A DNA stretch of 64,000 bases, taken from contig NZ_JAODIW010000006.1 of the NCBI RefSeq assembly GCF_026586625.1, positions 905,061 through 969,060 on the forward strand, in the 5' to 3' direction. The position numbers and the translations under genes were made by a program. Under the pieces are notes generated by a model. That model saw only the letters and a program-made list of their open reading frames with translations. It made no database searches and had not been told where the DNA came from. Origin of the DNA: Halobium salinum (GTDB taxonomy: Archaea > Halobacteriota > Halobacteria > Halobacteriales > Haloferacaceae). Shown here piece after piece: positions 46,013-54,571 of this stretch (position 1 is the first letter of the stretch; every line of letters starts with the position of its first letter).

Positions 46013-46987
46013 GTGACACCCGCGACAGCCGACGCCGCCGTCCTCGACATCGGCAGCACCCGCCTCCGATACGGCCGGGGGACCCCCAGAGGGCCGGTCG
46101 ACGTGCGTTCCGAGCCGACGCGAGCGGACGCGCTCACCGAGCAGGTCCTCGACGCCGTCGACCGGGTGCGGCGTCGGTCGACCGGGGGACTTCGAGGTGT
46201 CGCGGTGGCGACGACCGGGTTGGTCGACGCCGACCGCGGCGCAATCGTCGAGTTCGACACGGCCGACGGCGGGACGGTCCGCGACCTCCGGCTCGCGGCG
46301 GCCGTCGACGAGCGGTTCTCGCTCCCGACGGTCGTCGAGAACGACTGCACGGCCGCCGCCGTCGGCGAGTGGGCCTTCGGTGCGGGCCGAGGGTGCGACA
46401 GCGTCGCGTACGTCACCTTCGGCACCGGCATCGGCGGCGGCGTCGTGGAGGACGGCCGCCCGATTCGGGGCGAGCGCGGGTACGCCGCAGAGGTCGGGCT
46501 GTTCCCAGTCGAGACCGAGGGGGAGCTGTGGAGCACCGGCGTCAGGGGCGCGTGGGAGGCGTACTGTTCGGGTCGGGGCATCCCCCGGTTCGCCGAGAGC
46601 GTGCTCGGCGCGACCGAGGACCCGTCCCGACTTCGGACCGTCGGCGACCTGACCGCGCCGGACGTGTTCGCGGCCGCCGAGGCGGGCGACGCCGTCGCGG
46701 AGCGCGTCCTCGACAGCGTGGCGCGGTACAACGCGGCCGGCGTCGGTGCGGTGGTGAACGCGTACGACCCCGGGGTGGTTGCGGTCGGCGGCTCCGTCGC
46801 GCTCTCGAACCCGGAGCGGACGCTGTCGGGAATCGAGCGCCATCTCGACGACTACACCCTCGCCGACCCGCCGGCGGTCCGCCTCTCGCCGCTCGGGGAG
46901 GACGCGGAGCTGTACGGCGCAGTCGCGTCGGCCACCGGAGTGGAGAACGGGGACGACAGAACCCGGGTGGTCCGAGACGAAGAGTAA
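46013..46987 (+). CDS. ROK-family (sugar kinase/repressor-type) protein
   Basis: A 324-residue protein of the ROK/ASKHA superfamily. The phosphate-1 motif DIGSTRLRYG, the GVAVATTGLVD region, and the phosphate-2 block YVTFGTGIGGGVVEDG are clear. The ROK zinc-binding Cys cluster is absent, and the GH dyad of typical ROK sugar kinases reads AEVGLF here, so the kinase type is uncertain; it could be a glucokinase-like or a regulatory member. GTG at 46013 is the chosen start. It lies 79 bases after the sensor kinase and may share transcription with it. Confidence 0.82.
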   Translation: MTPATADAAVLDIGSTRLRYGRGTPRGPVDVRSEPTRADALTEQVLDAVDRVRRRSTGGLRGVAVATTGLVDADRGAIVEFDTADGGTVRDLRLAAAVDERFSLPTVVENDCTAAAVGEWAFGAGRGCDSVAYVTFGTGIGGGVVEDGRPIRGERGYAAEVGLFPVETEGELWSTGVRGAWEAYCSGRGIPRFAESVLGATEDPSRLRTVGDLTAPDVFAAAEAGDAVAERVLDSVARYNAAGVGAVVNAYDPGVVAVGGSVALSNPERTLSGIERHLDDYTLADPPAVRLSPLGEDAELYGAVASATGVENGDDRTRVVRDEE

Positions 46988-47081
46988 CGACGGAGTGGGT
47001 GGTCCGGAACGGAGAGTCGGCATAGAGCGGAGAGATGCCCCGCGATAGGCGGAGTGCGACCTGTTAGCTCGAATCGCCAAT

Positions 47082-47090
47082 CACTTATCA
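47082..47090 (+). promoter_or_regulatory. TATA box of aIF1A
   Basis: CACTTATCA at 47082-47090 is centred about 26 bases upstream of the GTG at 47113, the spacing expected for a leaderless haloarchaeal transcript. Confidence 0.55.
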
Positions 47091-47112
47091 GGCTGTCTCC
47101 TCTAGGTAGCCC

Positions 47113-47400
47113 GTGAGTGAAGACACAGGGGGACGAAAGAACCTCCGAATGCCCAACAGTGACGAGCTGTTCGCCGTCGTGACCGAACACAACGGCGGGA
47201 ACCACGTCCGCGTCCGCTGCGAGGACGGGAAGAACCGCATGGGCCGCATCCCCGGCCGCATGAAGTACCGCACCTGGATCAACGAGGGCGACGTCGTCCT
47301 CGTCGAGCCGTGGGACTGGCAGGACGAGAAAGCCAACATCGAGTGGCGCTACAGCGGCCAGGACGCGGAGCAGCTCCGTCGCGAAGGCCACATCGACTGA
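47113..47400 (+). CDS. Archaeal translation initiation factor 1A
   Basis: A 95-residue S1/OB-fold factor that binds the small ribosomal subunit and helps position initiator tRNA. The conserved block [21 protein letters not shown], then [28 protein letters not shown], is diagnostic for aIF1A/eIF1A. The start is GTG at 47113 ([10 protein letters not shown]), with a TATA box 26 bases upstream. A T-containing stretch GTTAGTTTTCG follows the stop and may help termination. Confidence 0.96.
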   Translation: MSEDTGGRKNLRMPNSDELFAVVTEHNGGNHVRVRCEDGKNRMGRIPGRMKYRTWINEGDVVLVEPWDWQDEKANIEWRYSGQDAEQLRREGHID

Positions 47401-47557
47401 GCGTTAGTTTTCGAACTGCGAGGGCGAGCGCCGCCGTGTAGCCGCGAGTCCGTCGACCGTTTTCCCGGAGTGACCACCGCCGTCCCCGACGAGCGACGGC
47501 TACGCCCCGACTCGGCCGCGAGAACCGTCCGATGTCCGATTCCCTGGAGCCGGCCGG

Positions 47558-48355
47558 TTAGCCGTCGAGCGCCGACGGGTCGAGCGGCGTCGCTCCCTCC
47601 CAGTACCGTTCGTGGGCCGCGAGCGCCCACTCGCGCACCGCCTCGTCCTCCGATTCGAGCGACGCCTGCAGGATTCCGCGGTCGTCGCGCAGCAGCAGGT
47701 GGACGGTGTCGTCGGCGATGGTGACCGCGAGGGGAACCTCCGCCTCGCAGATGCGGATTTCGGCGCGCTCCGTGTCGAGCAGTCCGCGGAGGTGTTCGCG
47801 GAGTCCGGCGTCGTCCGCGAGCGCCTCGATGGCACCCGGGGAGAACACGCCGTCGAGGCGCTGGTCGCCGGCCGCGGTTCGCCGCTCGACGACTTCGAGC
47901 GTCTGTTCGTTGAACGCGTGTGAGAGAAAGCGGACGTGGTCGGTGCGTTCGAGCAGGTCGAGCAGTCCCTGTACCGGCGCGTTGGGCCTGGTTCGGCTGG
48001 GTGCTGTGATGGTCGCCCCCCGCAGCCGCCGGAGGTCGAACTCCATTCCCTCGGTCGGCAGCCACTGAACGACCGACCTGAGCGTCCGTTCGGTCTCGAA
48101 GGTGTCGACGAGCTCGTCGAACCCGTCCGCGACGAGCCGACCCGTCGGGGTGGCGACGTACCGGCCGTCGTCGGTCCGCCGAACCCATCGGCGCTCCTCG
48201 AAGTCGCCGAGGATGCGCCCGAGCGTGGGCTGGGACGCTCCAGTGGCCGCGGCCAACTCCCCCCGGCTCCGCGGTCCCTCGGCGAGCCGGGTCAACGCCG
48301 TAACTCGGTTAGCCGACAGCGCGAGGAACTCGATATCTTCGAGCACCGACTCCAT
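47558..48355 (-). CDS. Winged-helix regulator with FilR1-like ligand domain
   Basis: A 265-residue regulator. Residues about 1-75 are a MarR/ArsR-like winged helix (NRVTALTRLAEGPRSRGELAAATG, recognition GASQPTLGRILGDF). Residues about 100-260 fit the methanogenesis-regulator FilR1-type ligand domain, with GMEFDLRRLRGATIT and the DDRGILQASLESEDEAV strands. Many haloarchaeal paralogues exist. It is divergent from the EamA exporter unit; two inverted repeats lie just upstream of its own TATA-like GTTATC (48380-48385), suggesting autoregulation and control of the exporter. Confidence 0.84.
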   Translation of the reverse strand: MESVLEDIEFLALSANRVTALTRLAEGPRSRGELAAATGASQPTLGRILGDFEERRWVRRTDDGRYVATPTGRLVADGFDELVDTFETERTLRSVVQWLPTEGMEFDLRRLRGATITAPSRTRPNAPVQGLLDLLERTDHVRFLSHAFNEQTLEVVERRTAAGDQRLDGVFSPGAIEALADDAGLREHLRGLLDTERAEIRICEAEVPLAVTIADDTVHLLLRDDRGILQASLESEDEAVREWALAAHERYWEGATPLDPSALDG

Positions 48356-48375
48356 ACCGTCCCCTCTCGGTCGGA

Positions 48376-48410
48376 GCGGATAACGGTTTCGAGCTGTGAA
48401 ACCCTTTCAC
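48376..48410. promoter_or_regulatory. Divergent promoter region with two overlapping inverted repeats
   Basis: GTGAAA (48396-48401) CCC TTTCAC (48405-48410) is a perfect 6-base inverted repeat. GGTTTC (48385-48390) and GAAACC (48398-48403) form a second, overlapping one. They sit immediately upstream of a minus-strand TATA-like GTTATC (48380-48385) that is about 26 bases from the regulator's ATG. The exporter-side elements are an AT-rich GAAAATATTT (48452-48461) and GGTATAACC (48471-48479). Confidence 0.5.
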
Positions 48411-48503
48411 GGTGTGAACGACAGTCGCGCCCCGCACCAATTTCTTTCTTTGAAAATATTTCTGAACAAAGGTATAACCCCGGCTCCCGTAGTGGTGACT
48501 AAG

Positions 48504-48611
48504 ATGAACTCCACGTTTCTCTCTCCGGCCGGAATCACGCCGGTCGTCGGTGACTCGCCGGTCGTCGGTGGCGCATCGGTAGCCGAACAGCCGACGGAGG
48601 CGAGCGAGTAG
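48504..48611 (+). CDS. 35-residue leader ORF preceding the EamA gene
   Basis: ATG at 48504 opens MNSTFLSPAGITPVVGD and ends at TAG (48609-48611), whose last G begins the GTG start of the exporter. A Shine-Dalgarno-like GGTGA at 48494-48498 lies five bases before the ATG, and a TATA-like GGTATAACC at 48471-48479 lies about 30 bases before it. The peptide contains an internal repeat PVVGDSPVVGG from duplicated CCGGTCGTCGGTG DNA. It is hydrophobic-poor and has no known domain. Tight coupling to the exporter suggests a regulatory leader or a translational start device rather than an independent protein. Confidence 0.55.
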   Translation: MNSTFLSPAGITPVVGDSPVVGGASVAEQPTEASE

Positions 48612-49609
48612 TGGTCGAGCGCCGTACCCTCGGCCTGTTCGTGTTGGCGAGCCTGCTGTTCGGCGGGACGTTCGTCGGCGCGAAAGCCGGTCTCGAGTAC
48701 TTCCCGCCCCTCCTGTTCGTCGCGTTCCGCTTCGACATCGCGGCGGTCGTCCTGTTCGCCTACGCCGCCGTCGCCACCGACCTGGGTGAGCTCCTGCCCC
48801 GGACCCGCGGCGACTGGGTCGGCGTCCTCGCCACCGGCGTGTTCGCCATCGGGCTCGCGAACGCGCTGTTGTTCGTCGGCCAGCAGTACGCGACCAGCGC
48901 GGTCGCGTCCGTCGTGTTCAGCCTCAACCCCATCCTGACGCCGGTGTTCGCGGCGGTGCTCCTCTCCGACGAGCGCCTCTCGCGGCGCGGGGCGGTCGGG
49001 ATGGTGCTCGGCCTGCTCGGTGTCGGTCTCGTCGTGAGTCCGGACCCGGCGAACCTCCTCGGCGGCGACGCCCTCGGGAAGGGAATCCTCTTTCTCGGGG
49101 CCGTCAGCGGCGCGCTCGGGAGCGTGCTCATCCGGTGGGCCGACACCGACGTGTCGAGCACCGTCCGGACGGCGTGGGCGCTCCCCTTCGCGGCCGCCCT
49201 CACCCACGGGATGAGCGTCGCCGCCGGGGAGTCGGTCGCGACGGTCCAGTGGACGCCGACGGCCCTGCTCGCGCTGGGGTACGTCGCCGTCTTCGCGGGC
49301 GCGGTCGCCTACGTCGCCTTCTTCGGCCTGCTCGACGAGACGGGCGCCATCAAGGCCAACCTGGTGTTCTACGTCGTGCCGGTCGTCACGACGGTCGCCG
49401 GCTGGGCGCTGCTCGGCGAGTCGGTGTCGGCCACGACGGTCGCCGGCTTCGCGGTGGTCTTCCTCGGCTTCGCGGTGCTCGGCGGCGACACGCTCGCGAC
49501 GACGGCCCGTCGCCTGTGGCCCGCCGTCGTCGAACGGTTCTCCGACGACGGCCGCTCCGGTCCCGTCCTGACCGACGGGTCGGGGAGCTACGGGCGCGAC
49601 TGCGACTGA
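48611..49609 (+). CDS. EamA-family (DMT superfamily) exporter
   Basis: A 332-residue transporter with ten predicted membrane segments in two EamA repeats (first starting LGLFVLASLLFGGTFVGAKAG, second around residue 150 near FLGAVSGALGSVLI). Members export amino acids, nucleotides or drugs, or import small metabolites; direction is not evident. It starts at GTG 48611, overlapping the stop of the 35-codon ORF by one base (TAGTG), with GGAGG (48596-48600) about 10 bases upstream inside that ORF. Divergent from a FilR1-like regulator. A second EamA gene lies 2.3 kb away. Confidence 0.9.
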   Translation: MVERRTLGLFVLASLLFGGTFVGAKAGLEYFPPLLFVAFRFDIAAVVLFAYAAVATDLGELLPRTRGDWVGVLATGVFAIGLANALLFVGQQYATSAVASVVFSLNPILTPVFAAVLLSDERLSRRGAVGMVLGLLGVGLVVSPDPANLLGGDALGKGILFLGAVSGALGSVLIRWADTDVSSTVRTAWALPFAAALTHGMSVAAGESVATVQWTPTALLALGYVAVFAGAVAYVAFFGLLDETGAIKANLVFYVVPVVTTVAGWALLGESVSATTVAGFAVVFLGFAVLGGDTLATTARRLWPAVVERFSDDGRSGPVLTDGSGSYGRDCD

Positions 49610-49732
49610 TCGCGACAGACCGAGGCTACGGCCGACGTCGCGACCGATGGGGACTACGACCGACCTCTGACCGGTCGGGAACCCCGTCGGCCCGCAGGCC
49701 TTTGAGGCGCTCCGTGCTACCCAACGAGCGGT

Positions 49733-50407
49733 ATGACTCTCCTCGAGACGGTGATGCAGTACTACGCGTACCTGTTCCACCCGGCCGTCGTGCTGGGATT
49801 GGGAGCACTGTTGACCGTCCACTGGGAGTGGGCGCGCACGGACCTCGGACGGTCGGCGCTGTACCGCCGGTGGGGGACCTTCCTCGCCGCGGGCGCCGCG
49901 TCGCTCGTCCCCTCACTCGCGTACATGCTCGTGACGGGACAGGGGCCGGTAGAGACGATGCAGGGCAACGGACCGCAGGTCGACACGCTCGTCGCCGGCG
50001 GCATCTTCCTCGCCGCGGGCGCGACGTGGGCGCTCTGGCGGCGTTTCGACTGGGGCGACGTGGTCCCCGCCCTCGTGGTCGCCTACGCCGCCGTCGCCGT
50101 CCCGTACGTCGTCCTCTCGCCGTTCTGGAACATCTCGGGTCACGTCCTCCTCTCGACGACGCCCGCCGCCTTCCTCGTCCTCCTCGACCGCCAGTACTGG
50201 CCGACGCTGGCCGTTCCGGTCGTGATGGTCCCGAACCGACCGGTCGTCGGCGCTCACACCTGGCCGCAGGCGGTCGGGGGGTTCCTCGTCGCTGCCACCG
50301 TCGTCGTCGCCGTGTACGCGCTCTACGACGGGGGGGTGGCGGGACGGTCCGGGTCGTCGACGGGCGCCGACTCGCCGGAGTCCTCGGCCCCGCGCCGGAC
50401 TGGATAG
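49733..50407 (+). CDS. PAP2-like integral membrane protein with degenerate motif
   Basis: A 224-residue membrane protein with about six hydrophobic segments. Near residue 135-150 NISGHVLLSTTPAA resembles the PSGH signature of PAP2 lipid phosphatases, and RPVVGAHTWPQAVGGFL near 175-190 resembles the second motif SR...H...D/G. The Lys-x6-Arg-Pro first motif is not evident, and the Pro of PSGH is Ile. It may be an inactive or specialised PAP2 member. The C-terminus is a Ser/Gly-rich tail. Confidence 0.6.
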   Translation: MTLLETVMQYYAYLFHPAVVLGLGALLTVHWEWARTDLGRSALYRRWGTFLAAGAASLVPSLAYMLVTGQGPVETMQGNGPQVDTLVAGGIFLAAGATWALWRRFDWGDVVPALVVAYAAVAVPYVVLSPFWNISGHVLLSTTPAAFLVLLDRQYWPTLAVPVVMVPNRPVVGAHTWPQAVGGFLVAATVVVAVYALYDGGVAGRSGSSTGADSPESSAPRRTG

Positions 50408-50449
50408 ACCCCCGGACGGTCCAGTCGGCGTCCGTCCCCATGCGACCGC

Positions 50450-50860
50450 CTACTGCATGTCCAACTCGCGGGCCGCGTCGGCCGCGAGGTCGGTAATCTC
50501 CTCGACGCTCGCGTTCGACCCGTCGGCGAGCACGCGGGTCAGCATCCCCAACTGGCGCGTCGCCGTCGACTGGAGTTCCGACTCGTCGACGTCGTTGCCG
50601 AAGAAGAACTCGTTGCGCCCGTCGTCGTGAATCAGCCCGACGTATACCGACGTGAGGTCGTCCTCGCCGAGCGCGTCGACCGCCCGTTCGCGGACACGGT
50701 CGAAGTCGCTCGCGGCGTCGCCCCCGCCCTCGGTGTCGGCGGTCGCCTCGTCGGCGTCGGTACCGGTGTCGTCGCCCGCTGGCGTCGGCTCCGACGTGTC
50801 GATGAGGTCACTCGGGTCCGTCTCCTCGCGGTCGTGGTCCGTGTGGTCGCCGTCCGTCAT
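50450..50860 (-). CDS. Conserved acidic haloarchaeal protein, function unknown
   Basis: A 136-residue protein. Residues 1-50 are a disordered Asp/Glu/Thr tail; from about 50 there is a compact domain (VRERAVDALGEDDLTSVYVGLIHDDGRNEFFFGNDVDE, then ATRQLGMLTRVLAD and SVEEITDLAADAARELDM) with alternating helix and strand. I do not recognise it. ATG at 50860 (MTDGDHTDHD) is preferred to the longer frame, which has a Pro-rich start. Confidence 0.62.
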   Translation of the reverse strand: MTDGDHTDHDREETDPSDLIDTSEPTPAGDDTGTDADEATADTEGGGDAASDFDRVRERAVDALGEDDLTSVYVGLIHDDGRNEFFFGNDVDESELQSTATRQLGMLTRVLADGSNASVEEITDLAADAARELDMQ

Positions 50861-50947
50861 GGTCTCCGGTTCGGACGGGTCGGCTAAAGCCCCGGCGACC
50901 ACGGCCGTCGGTGCCGAGACCGGAGTCCGTCAGTCGAACCCCGACGG

Positions 50948-51868
50948 TCACCCGTCCGGCGCCCCGCGTCCCGCGCCGGCGACGAGCGACGCCAGCGACC
51001 GACGTTTCAGGACGAGGAAGCCGACGAACACGAGGGCGAAGCCGGCCACGGTGAAGGCGGTGGCCTCCTCCCCGAGGAAGAACACGCCCGCGACGGTCGC
51101 GACGACGGGGACGAGGTAAGCGACGAGGCTCGTCTCCAGCGCGCCGCGCACGGAGAGCAGGGTGTAGTAGATGTAGAACGCGACGGCGGTGGCGAACACG
51201 CCGAGGTAGAGCACCGCGACCCGGGCGTCGAACGCGCTCGGTACCGCGAACGCCTCGCCGACCGCGAGACTGACCGCGTGGAGAATCAGTCCACCGACCG
51301 CCATCGACCAGCCCGAGAGCGCGGCCCGGTCGAGCGTCGGTTTCGCGCGCTGAATCAGGACGCCCCCGAGCGACACCGACGCAACCTGTGTGAGCACGAG
51401 CAGTTTGCCGAGCGTGTCGCCGACGAACAGGTTCGCCGGGTCCGGTCGGACGACGAGGGCGACGCCGACGAACGCGAGGAGGACTCCGGCGGCCCCGGTC
51501 GCGGAGAGGCGCTCCTCCGGGAGGATGCCGAACGCCCACAGCGCGGTCGCGACGGGGACGAGGCTCTGCATCACCGCCGCGACGCCGGCCGGGACCGTCT
51601 GCTGGCCCACGAAGAGGAAGGCGTTCCCGGCGACGAGGAACACGCCCCCGGCGAGGACGGCGAGGGCGTCGTTGCGCCGGCGCGGGAGCGAGTCGGTCGT
51701 CCGGAGGACGGCGAGTCCGACGAGCAGGACCGCCGCGATGTCGTATCGGAACGCGGCGAACAAGACGGGGTCCAGCGACCGGAGTCCGACGGTAATCGCC
51801 GGGAAGGAGAACCCCCAGAGCGTCGCGAGGAGGGCGAAGAGGGAGACCGCGACGGCGCGACTGTTCAC
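50948..51868 (-). CDS. Second EamA-family (DMT superfamily) exporter
   Basis: A 306-residue transporter with ten membrane segments and two EamA repeats; the first begins VAVSLFALLATLWGFSFPAITVG and the second near residue 150 at LGKLLVLTQVASVSLGG. It is similar in outline, not closely, to the one at 48611. GTG at 51868 is the start because the TM1 sequence follows it directly; the open frame farther upstream is an extension into the epimerase-like gene on the opposite strand. Function unknown. Confidence 0.88.
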   Translation of the reverse strand: MNSRAVAVSLFALLATLWGFSFPAITVGLRSLDPVLFAAFRYDIAAVLLVGLAVLRTTDSLPRRRNDALAVLAGGVFLVAGNAFLFVGQQTVPAGVAAVMQSLVPVATALWAFGILPEERLSATGAAGVLLAFVGVALVVRPDPANLFVGDTLGKLLVLTQVASVSLGGVLIQRAKPTLDRAALSGWSMAVGGLILHAVSLAVGEAFAVPSAFDARVAVLYLGVFATAVAFYIYYTLLSVRGALETSLVAYLVPVVATVAGVFFLGEEATAFTVAGFALVFVGFLVLKRRSLASLVAGAGRGAPDG

Positions 51869-51988
51869 TCCTCGATGCTCGGCCCGGCGGGGGTTATGAC
51901 TCACGGTTCCGGTGACTCCGACGACGACCCCTTCCCCGACTTCGTGCCGGCGAGAAGACGTAAACCGACGTCGACCGTAAGACCCCCA

Positions 51989-52942
51989 ATGCACGTTCTC
52001 GTCACCGGAGCGACCGGCTTCATCGGCAGTCGGCTCGTTCCCGTTCTCTCGGCTCGCGGCCACCACGTCACGGTTCTGACCCGCGACGCCGACGGGTACG
52101 AGGGCGAGGCGGACGCGGTGTACGAGGGTGACGTGCTCGAGCCCGGGAGCTTCGAGTCCGCCCTGGAGGGTGTCGACGCCGCGTACTACCTTATCCACTC
52201 GATGGGGGCGAGCGACGACTTCGCGGAGCGGGACCGCCGCGGGGCGGAGAACTTCCGCGACGCCGCGAGCGAGGCGGGCATCGAGCGCGTCGTCTACCTC
52301 AGCGGCCTCGGTGACGAGGACGCGGACCTCTCCCCGCACCTCGCCTCGCGTCGGGAGGTCGAACGGGTGCTCTCGGAGGGGTCGTTCGACCTCACCGTCC
52401 TCCGGGCGGCGGTCATCATCGGTGAGGGGAACACGAGCTTCGAACTCGTCTCCCAACTCGCACGGCGGTTCCCCTTCCTCCTCACGCCCGACTGGGTCGG
52501 TGTCGACTGTCAGCCTATCGCCGTCGACGACGTCATCGCCTACCTCGTCGGCGCCCTCGAAGTCCCCGAGACGGCGGCGGGCGTCTACGGCGTGGGCGGA
52601 CCCGAGGTCATCACCTACGGCGGGCTGCTCGAACGCACCGGGCTGGTCGCCGGCCGAACGCCGCGGATCGTCCCCACGCCGTTGATGACGCCTGGGGTGG
52701 CGGCGTATCTCGCATCTCTCGCCACGAGCCTCCCCGGTGACGTCGTCCGACCCCTCGTCAAGGGGCTGGAGAACGAGGTCGTCGCCGACGACGCAGCTAT
52801 CCGTGAGGCCGTTCCCGTCGACCTCGACGACTATGGGCCGGCGATTCGACGGGCACTCGACGCCGGTTCGGACGAGCCGACGAAGCGCGACCGCGTGCTG
52901 TCGAAGCTCGACCGGCTCCCCCCGAAACCGAGTGCCGACTGA
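51989..52942 (+). CDS. NmrA/atypical-SDR NAD(P)-binding protein (copy 1)
   Basis: A 317-residue NAD(P)-binding protein starting with the Rossmann motif TGATGFIGS at the N-terminus (MHVLVTGATG). It lacks a full Ser-Tyr-Lys catalytic triad: the YLSGLGDE segment has Ser, but no Tyr-x-x-x-Lys is obvious. Its shape (YLIHSMG, then HLASRREVERVL) is that of NmrA-like or YbjT-type proteins, which may act as redox sensors, quinone-related or repair enzymes. A close tandem paralogue follows at 53048. ATG at 51989 is the conserved start. Confidence 0.88.
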   Translation: MHVLVTGATGFIGSRLVPVLSARGHHVTVLTRDADGYEGEADAVYEGDVLEPGSFESALEGVDAAYYLIHSMGASDDFAERDRRGAENFRDAASEAGIERVVYLSGLGDEDADLSPHLASRREVERVLSEGSFDLTVLRAAVIIGEGNTSFELVSQLARRFPFLLTPDWVGVDCQPIAVDDVIAYLVGALEVPETAAGVYGVGGPEVITYGGLLERTGLVAGRTPRIVPTPLMTPGVAAYLASLATSLPGDVVRPLVKGLENEVVADDAAIREAVPVDLDDYGPAIRRALDAGSDEPTKRDRVLSKLDRLPPKPSAD

Positions 52943-53047
52943 CCGTCTTTTCGTCTCCGAGCCCTAGTTCACCGGCTGTTGCGGCTCTCAACCCCAGTCA
53001 TTGCGGCAGTGACAACACGTAAACGAGGTCCGATCGAACCCCCGGCG

Positions 53048-54046
53048 ATGCGCGTTCTCGTCACCGGCGCGACCGGGTTCGTCGGGAGTCGACTCGTCCC
53101 CGTCCTGACCGAACGGGACCACCACATCACGGTCCTGACTCGGGACGCGGACGGCTACGACGGTCCGGCGGACGCGGTCGTCGAGGGTGACGTACTGGAA
53201 CGGGGGAGCTTCGAGGCGGCGCTCGCCGACGTCGACGCGGCGTTCTACCTCATCCACTCGATGGGGGAGAGCGGTGACGAGGACTTTGCGGAGACCGACC
53301 GCCGGGCCGCGACGAACTTCCGGGACGCAGCCACCGAGGCGGGCGTCGGCCGCGTGCTCTATCTCAGCGGCCTCGGCGACGAGGAGGACGAGGAGCTGTC
53401 GGCTCACCTCGCCTCGCGCCGGGAAGTCGAACGGGTGCTCGTCGAGGGGAGCTACGAGCTCACCGTCCTGCGCGCGGCGGTGGTCATCGGCGCCGGGAAC
53501 ACGAGTTTCGAGGTCGTCTCCCAGCTCGTCCGGCGGTTCCCCGTACTCGTGACTCCACGGTGGGTCCGCGTCGACTGCCAGCCGATCGCCGCCGCCGACG
53601 TGATTGCCTACCTCGTCGGCGCGCTCGAGTCCGCCGAGACGGCCGGCGGGGTCTACGACGTGGGCGGTCCGCGGGTCGTCACGTGGAGAGACCTCCTGAC
53701 TCGGACGGGCCGCGTCGGCGGCTGGCCCACACGGGTCGTGCCGGTCTCGTGGCTCCGACCCGACCACGCGGCACGCCTCGCCGGTCTCGCGACGGAGCTT
53801 CCGGGCGAGGTCGTCCGACCGCTCGTCAAGGGACTGGAGAACGAGGTCGTCGCCGACGACGGCGACGTGCGCGACCTGCTGCCGATTCCCCTCGACGGCT
53901 ACGGGCTGGCGATTCGGCGGGCACTGGTCGGTCACGGAATCGAGGCGACGGTCGACCGCGTCCAGGCGAAGCTGGCTGAAGTCGAGGTGTCGACGCCGAA
54001 CACCGACGAGCGTCGTCGTCAGCGTCCGCTGTCCGATGGTGAGTGA
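53048..54046 (+). CDS. NmrA/atypical-SDR NAD(P)-binding protein (copy 2)
   Basis: A 332-residue tandem paralogue of the previous gene, same strand, about 105 bases downstream. The two align throughout, from MRVLVTGATGFVGS to PLVKGLENEVVADD, with roughly two-thirds identity by eye and an extra C-terminal tail (PNTDERRRQRPLSDGE). Both keep the SMG and SGLGDE segments. The tandem pair probably arose by local duplication. ATG at 53048 is the conserved start; the frame extends upstream by 23 codons without family likeness. Confidence 0.88.
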   Translation: MRVLVTGATGFVGSRLVPVLTERDHHITVLTRDADGYDGPADAVVEGDVLERGSFEAALADVDAAFYLIHSMGESGDEDFAETDRRAATNFRDAATEAGVGRVLYLSGLGDEEDEELSAHLASRREVERVLVEGSYELTVLRAAVVIGAGNTSFEVVSQLVRRFPVLVTPRWVRVDCQPIAAADVIAYLVGALESAETAGGVYDVGGPRVVTWRDLLTRTGRVGGWPTRVVPVSWLRPDHAARLAGLATELPGEVVRPLVKGLENEVVADDGDVRDLLPIPLDGYGLAIRRALVGHGIEATVDRVQAKLAEVEVSTPNTDERRRQRPLSDGE

Positions 54047-54160
54047 GTGACTCGTGTCGGTGAACATCCGACGAGAACTGACCGTTCGGTGGCGAGCGAT
54101 ATATGATTCGGAGAAACGAGCGTCTGCTCCGTCGCGGTCGGCGACGGTGCAAATCAGCCG

Positions 54161-54355
54161 TTAGTTACGGACGACGTTCGTCGCGCGGGGGCCCTTCGGG
54201 GCGTCCTCGATGTCGAACTCGATCTCGGTCCCCTCGGTGAGGTCCTCGCCGCCAACGTCCTCCATGTGGAAGAACACGTCGTCGTCAGCGTCGTCCGTCT
54301 TGATGAAACCGTAGCCGCCAGTGTCGTTGAAGAAGTCGACCTTACCGTTTGCCAT
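54161..54355 (-). CDS. Cold-shock protein
   Basis: A 64-residue cold-shock-domain protein that binds single-stranded nucleic acids. The two RNA-binding motifs are present: GYGFI (RNP-1) in DTGGYGFIKTDD and VFFHM (RNP-2) in DDVFFHMEDVGG. It starts MANGKVDFFND. It is acidic like other haloarchaeal cold-shock proteins. A TATA-like AACACTTACCC lies about 30 bases upstream on the minus strand (54385-54391). Confidence 0.93.
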   Translation of the reverse strand: MANGKVDFFNDTGGYGFIKTDDADDDVFFHMEDVGGEDLTEGTEIEFDIEDAPKGPRATNVVRN

Positions 54356-54571
54356 TGCAATTGAATCCAATCGAGTCACACGGGTAAGTGTTCCGTATTC
54401 GTCCGCAAATTCTGGATTAGATTGGACAAATATCTCGAATCGCCGGTTCGAGTCAGTCGTTCGGCCAAACCAGCAGTTCCCCCGTCTGGTCCCTCCCGGT
54501 CCGACAGTCCGCGGCCGTACTTCTGTCGAATCGACACCATCACAGCCGTTCACAGGGGTGCCGACGGGGAA

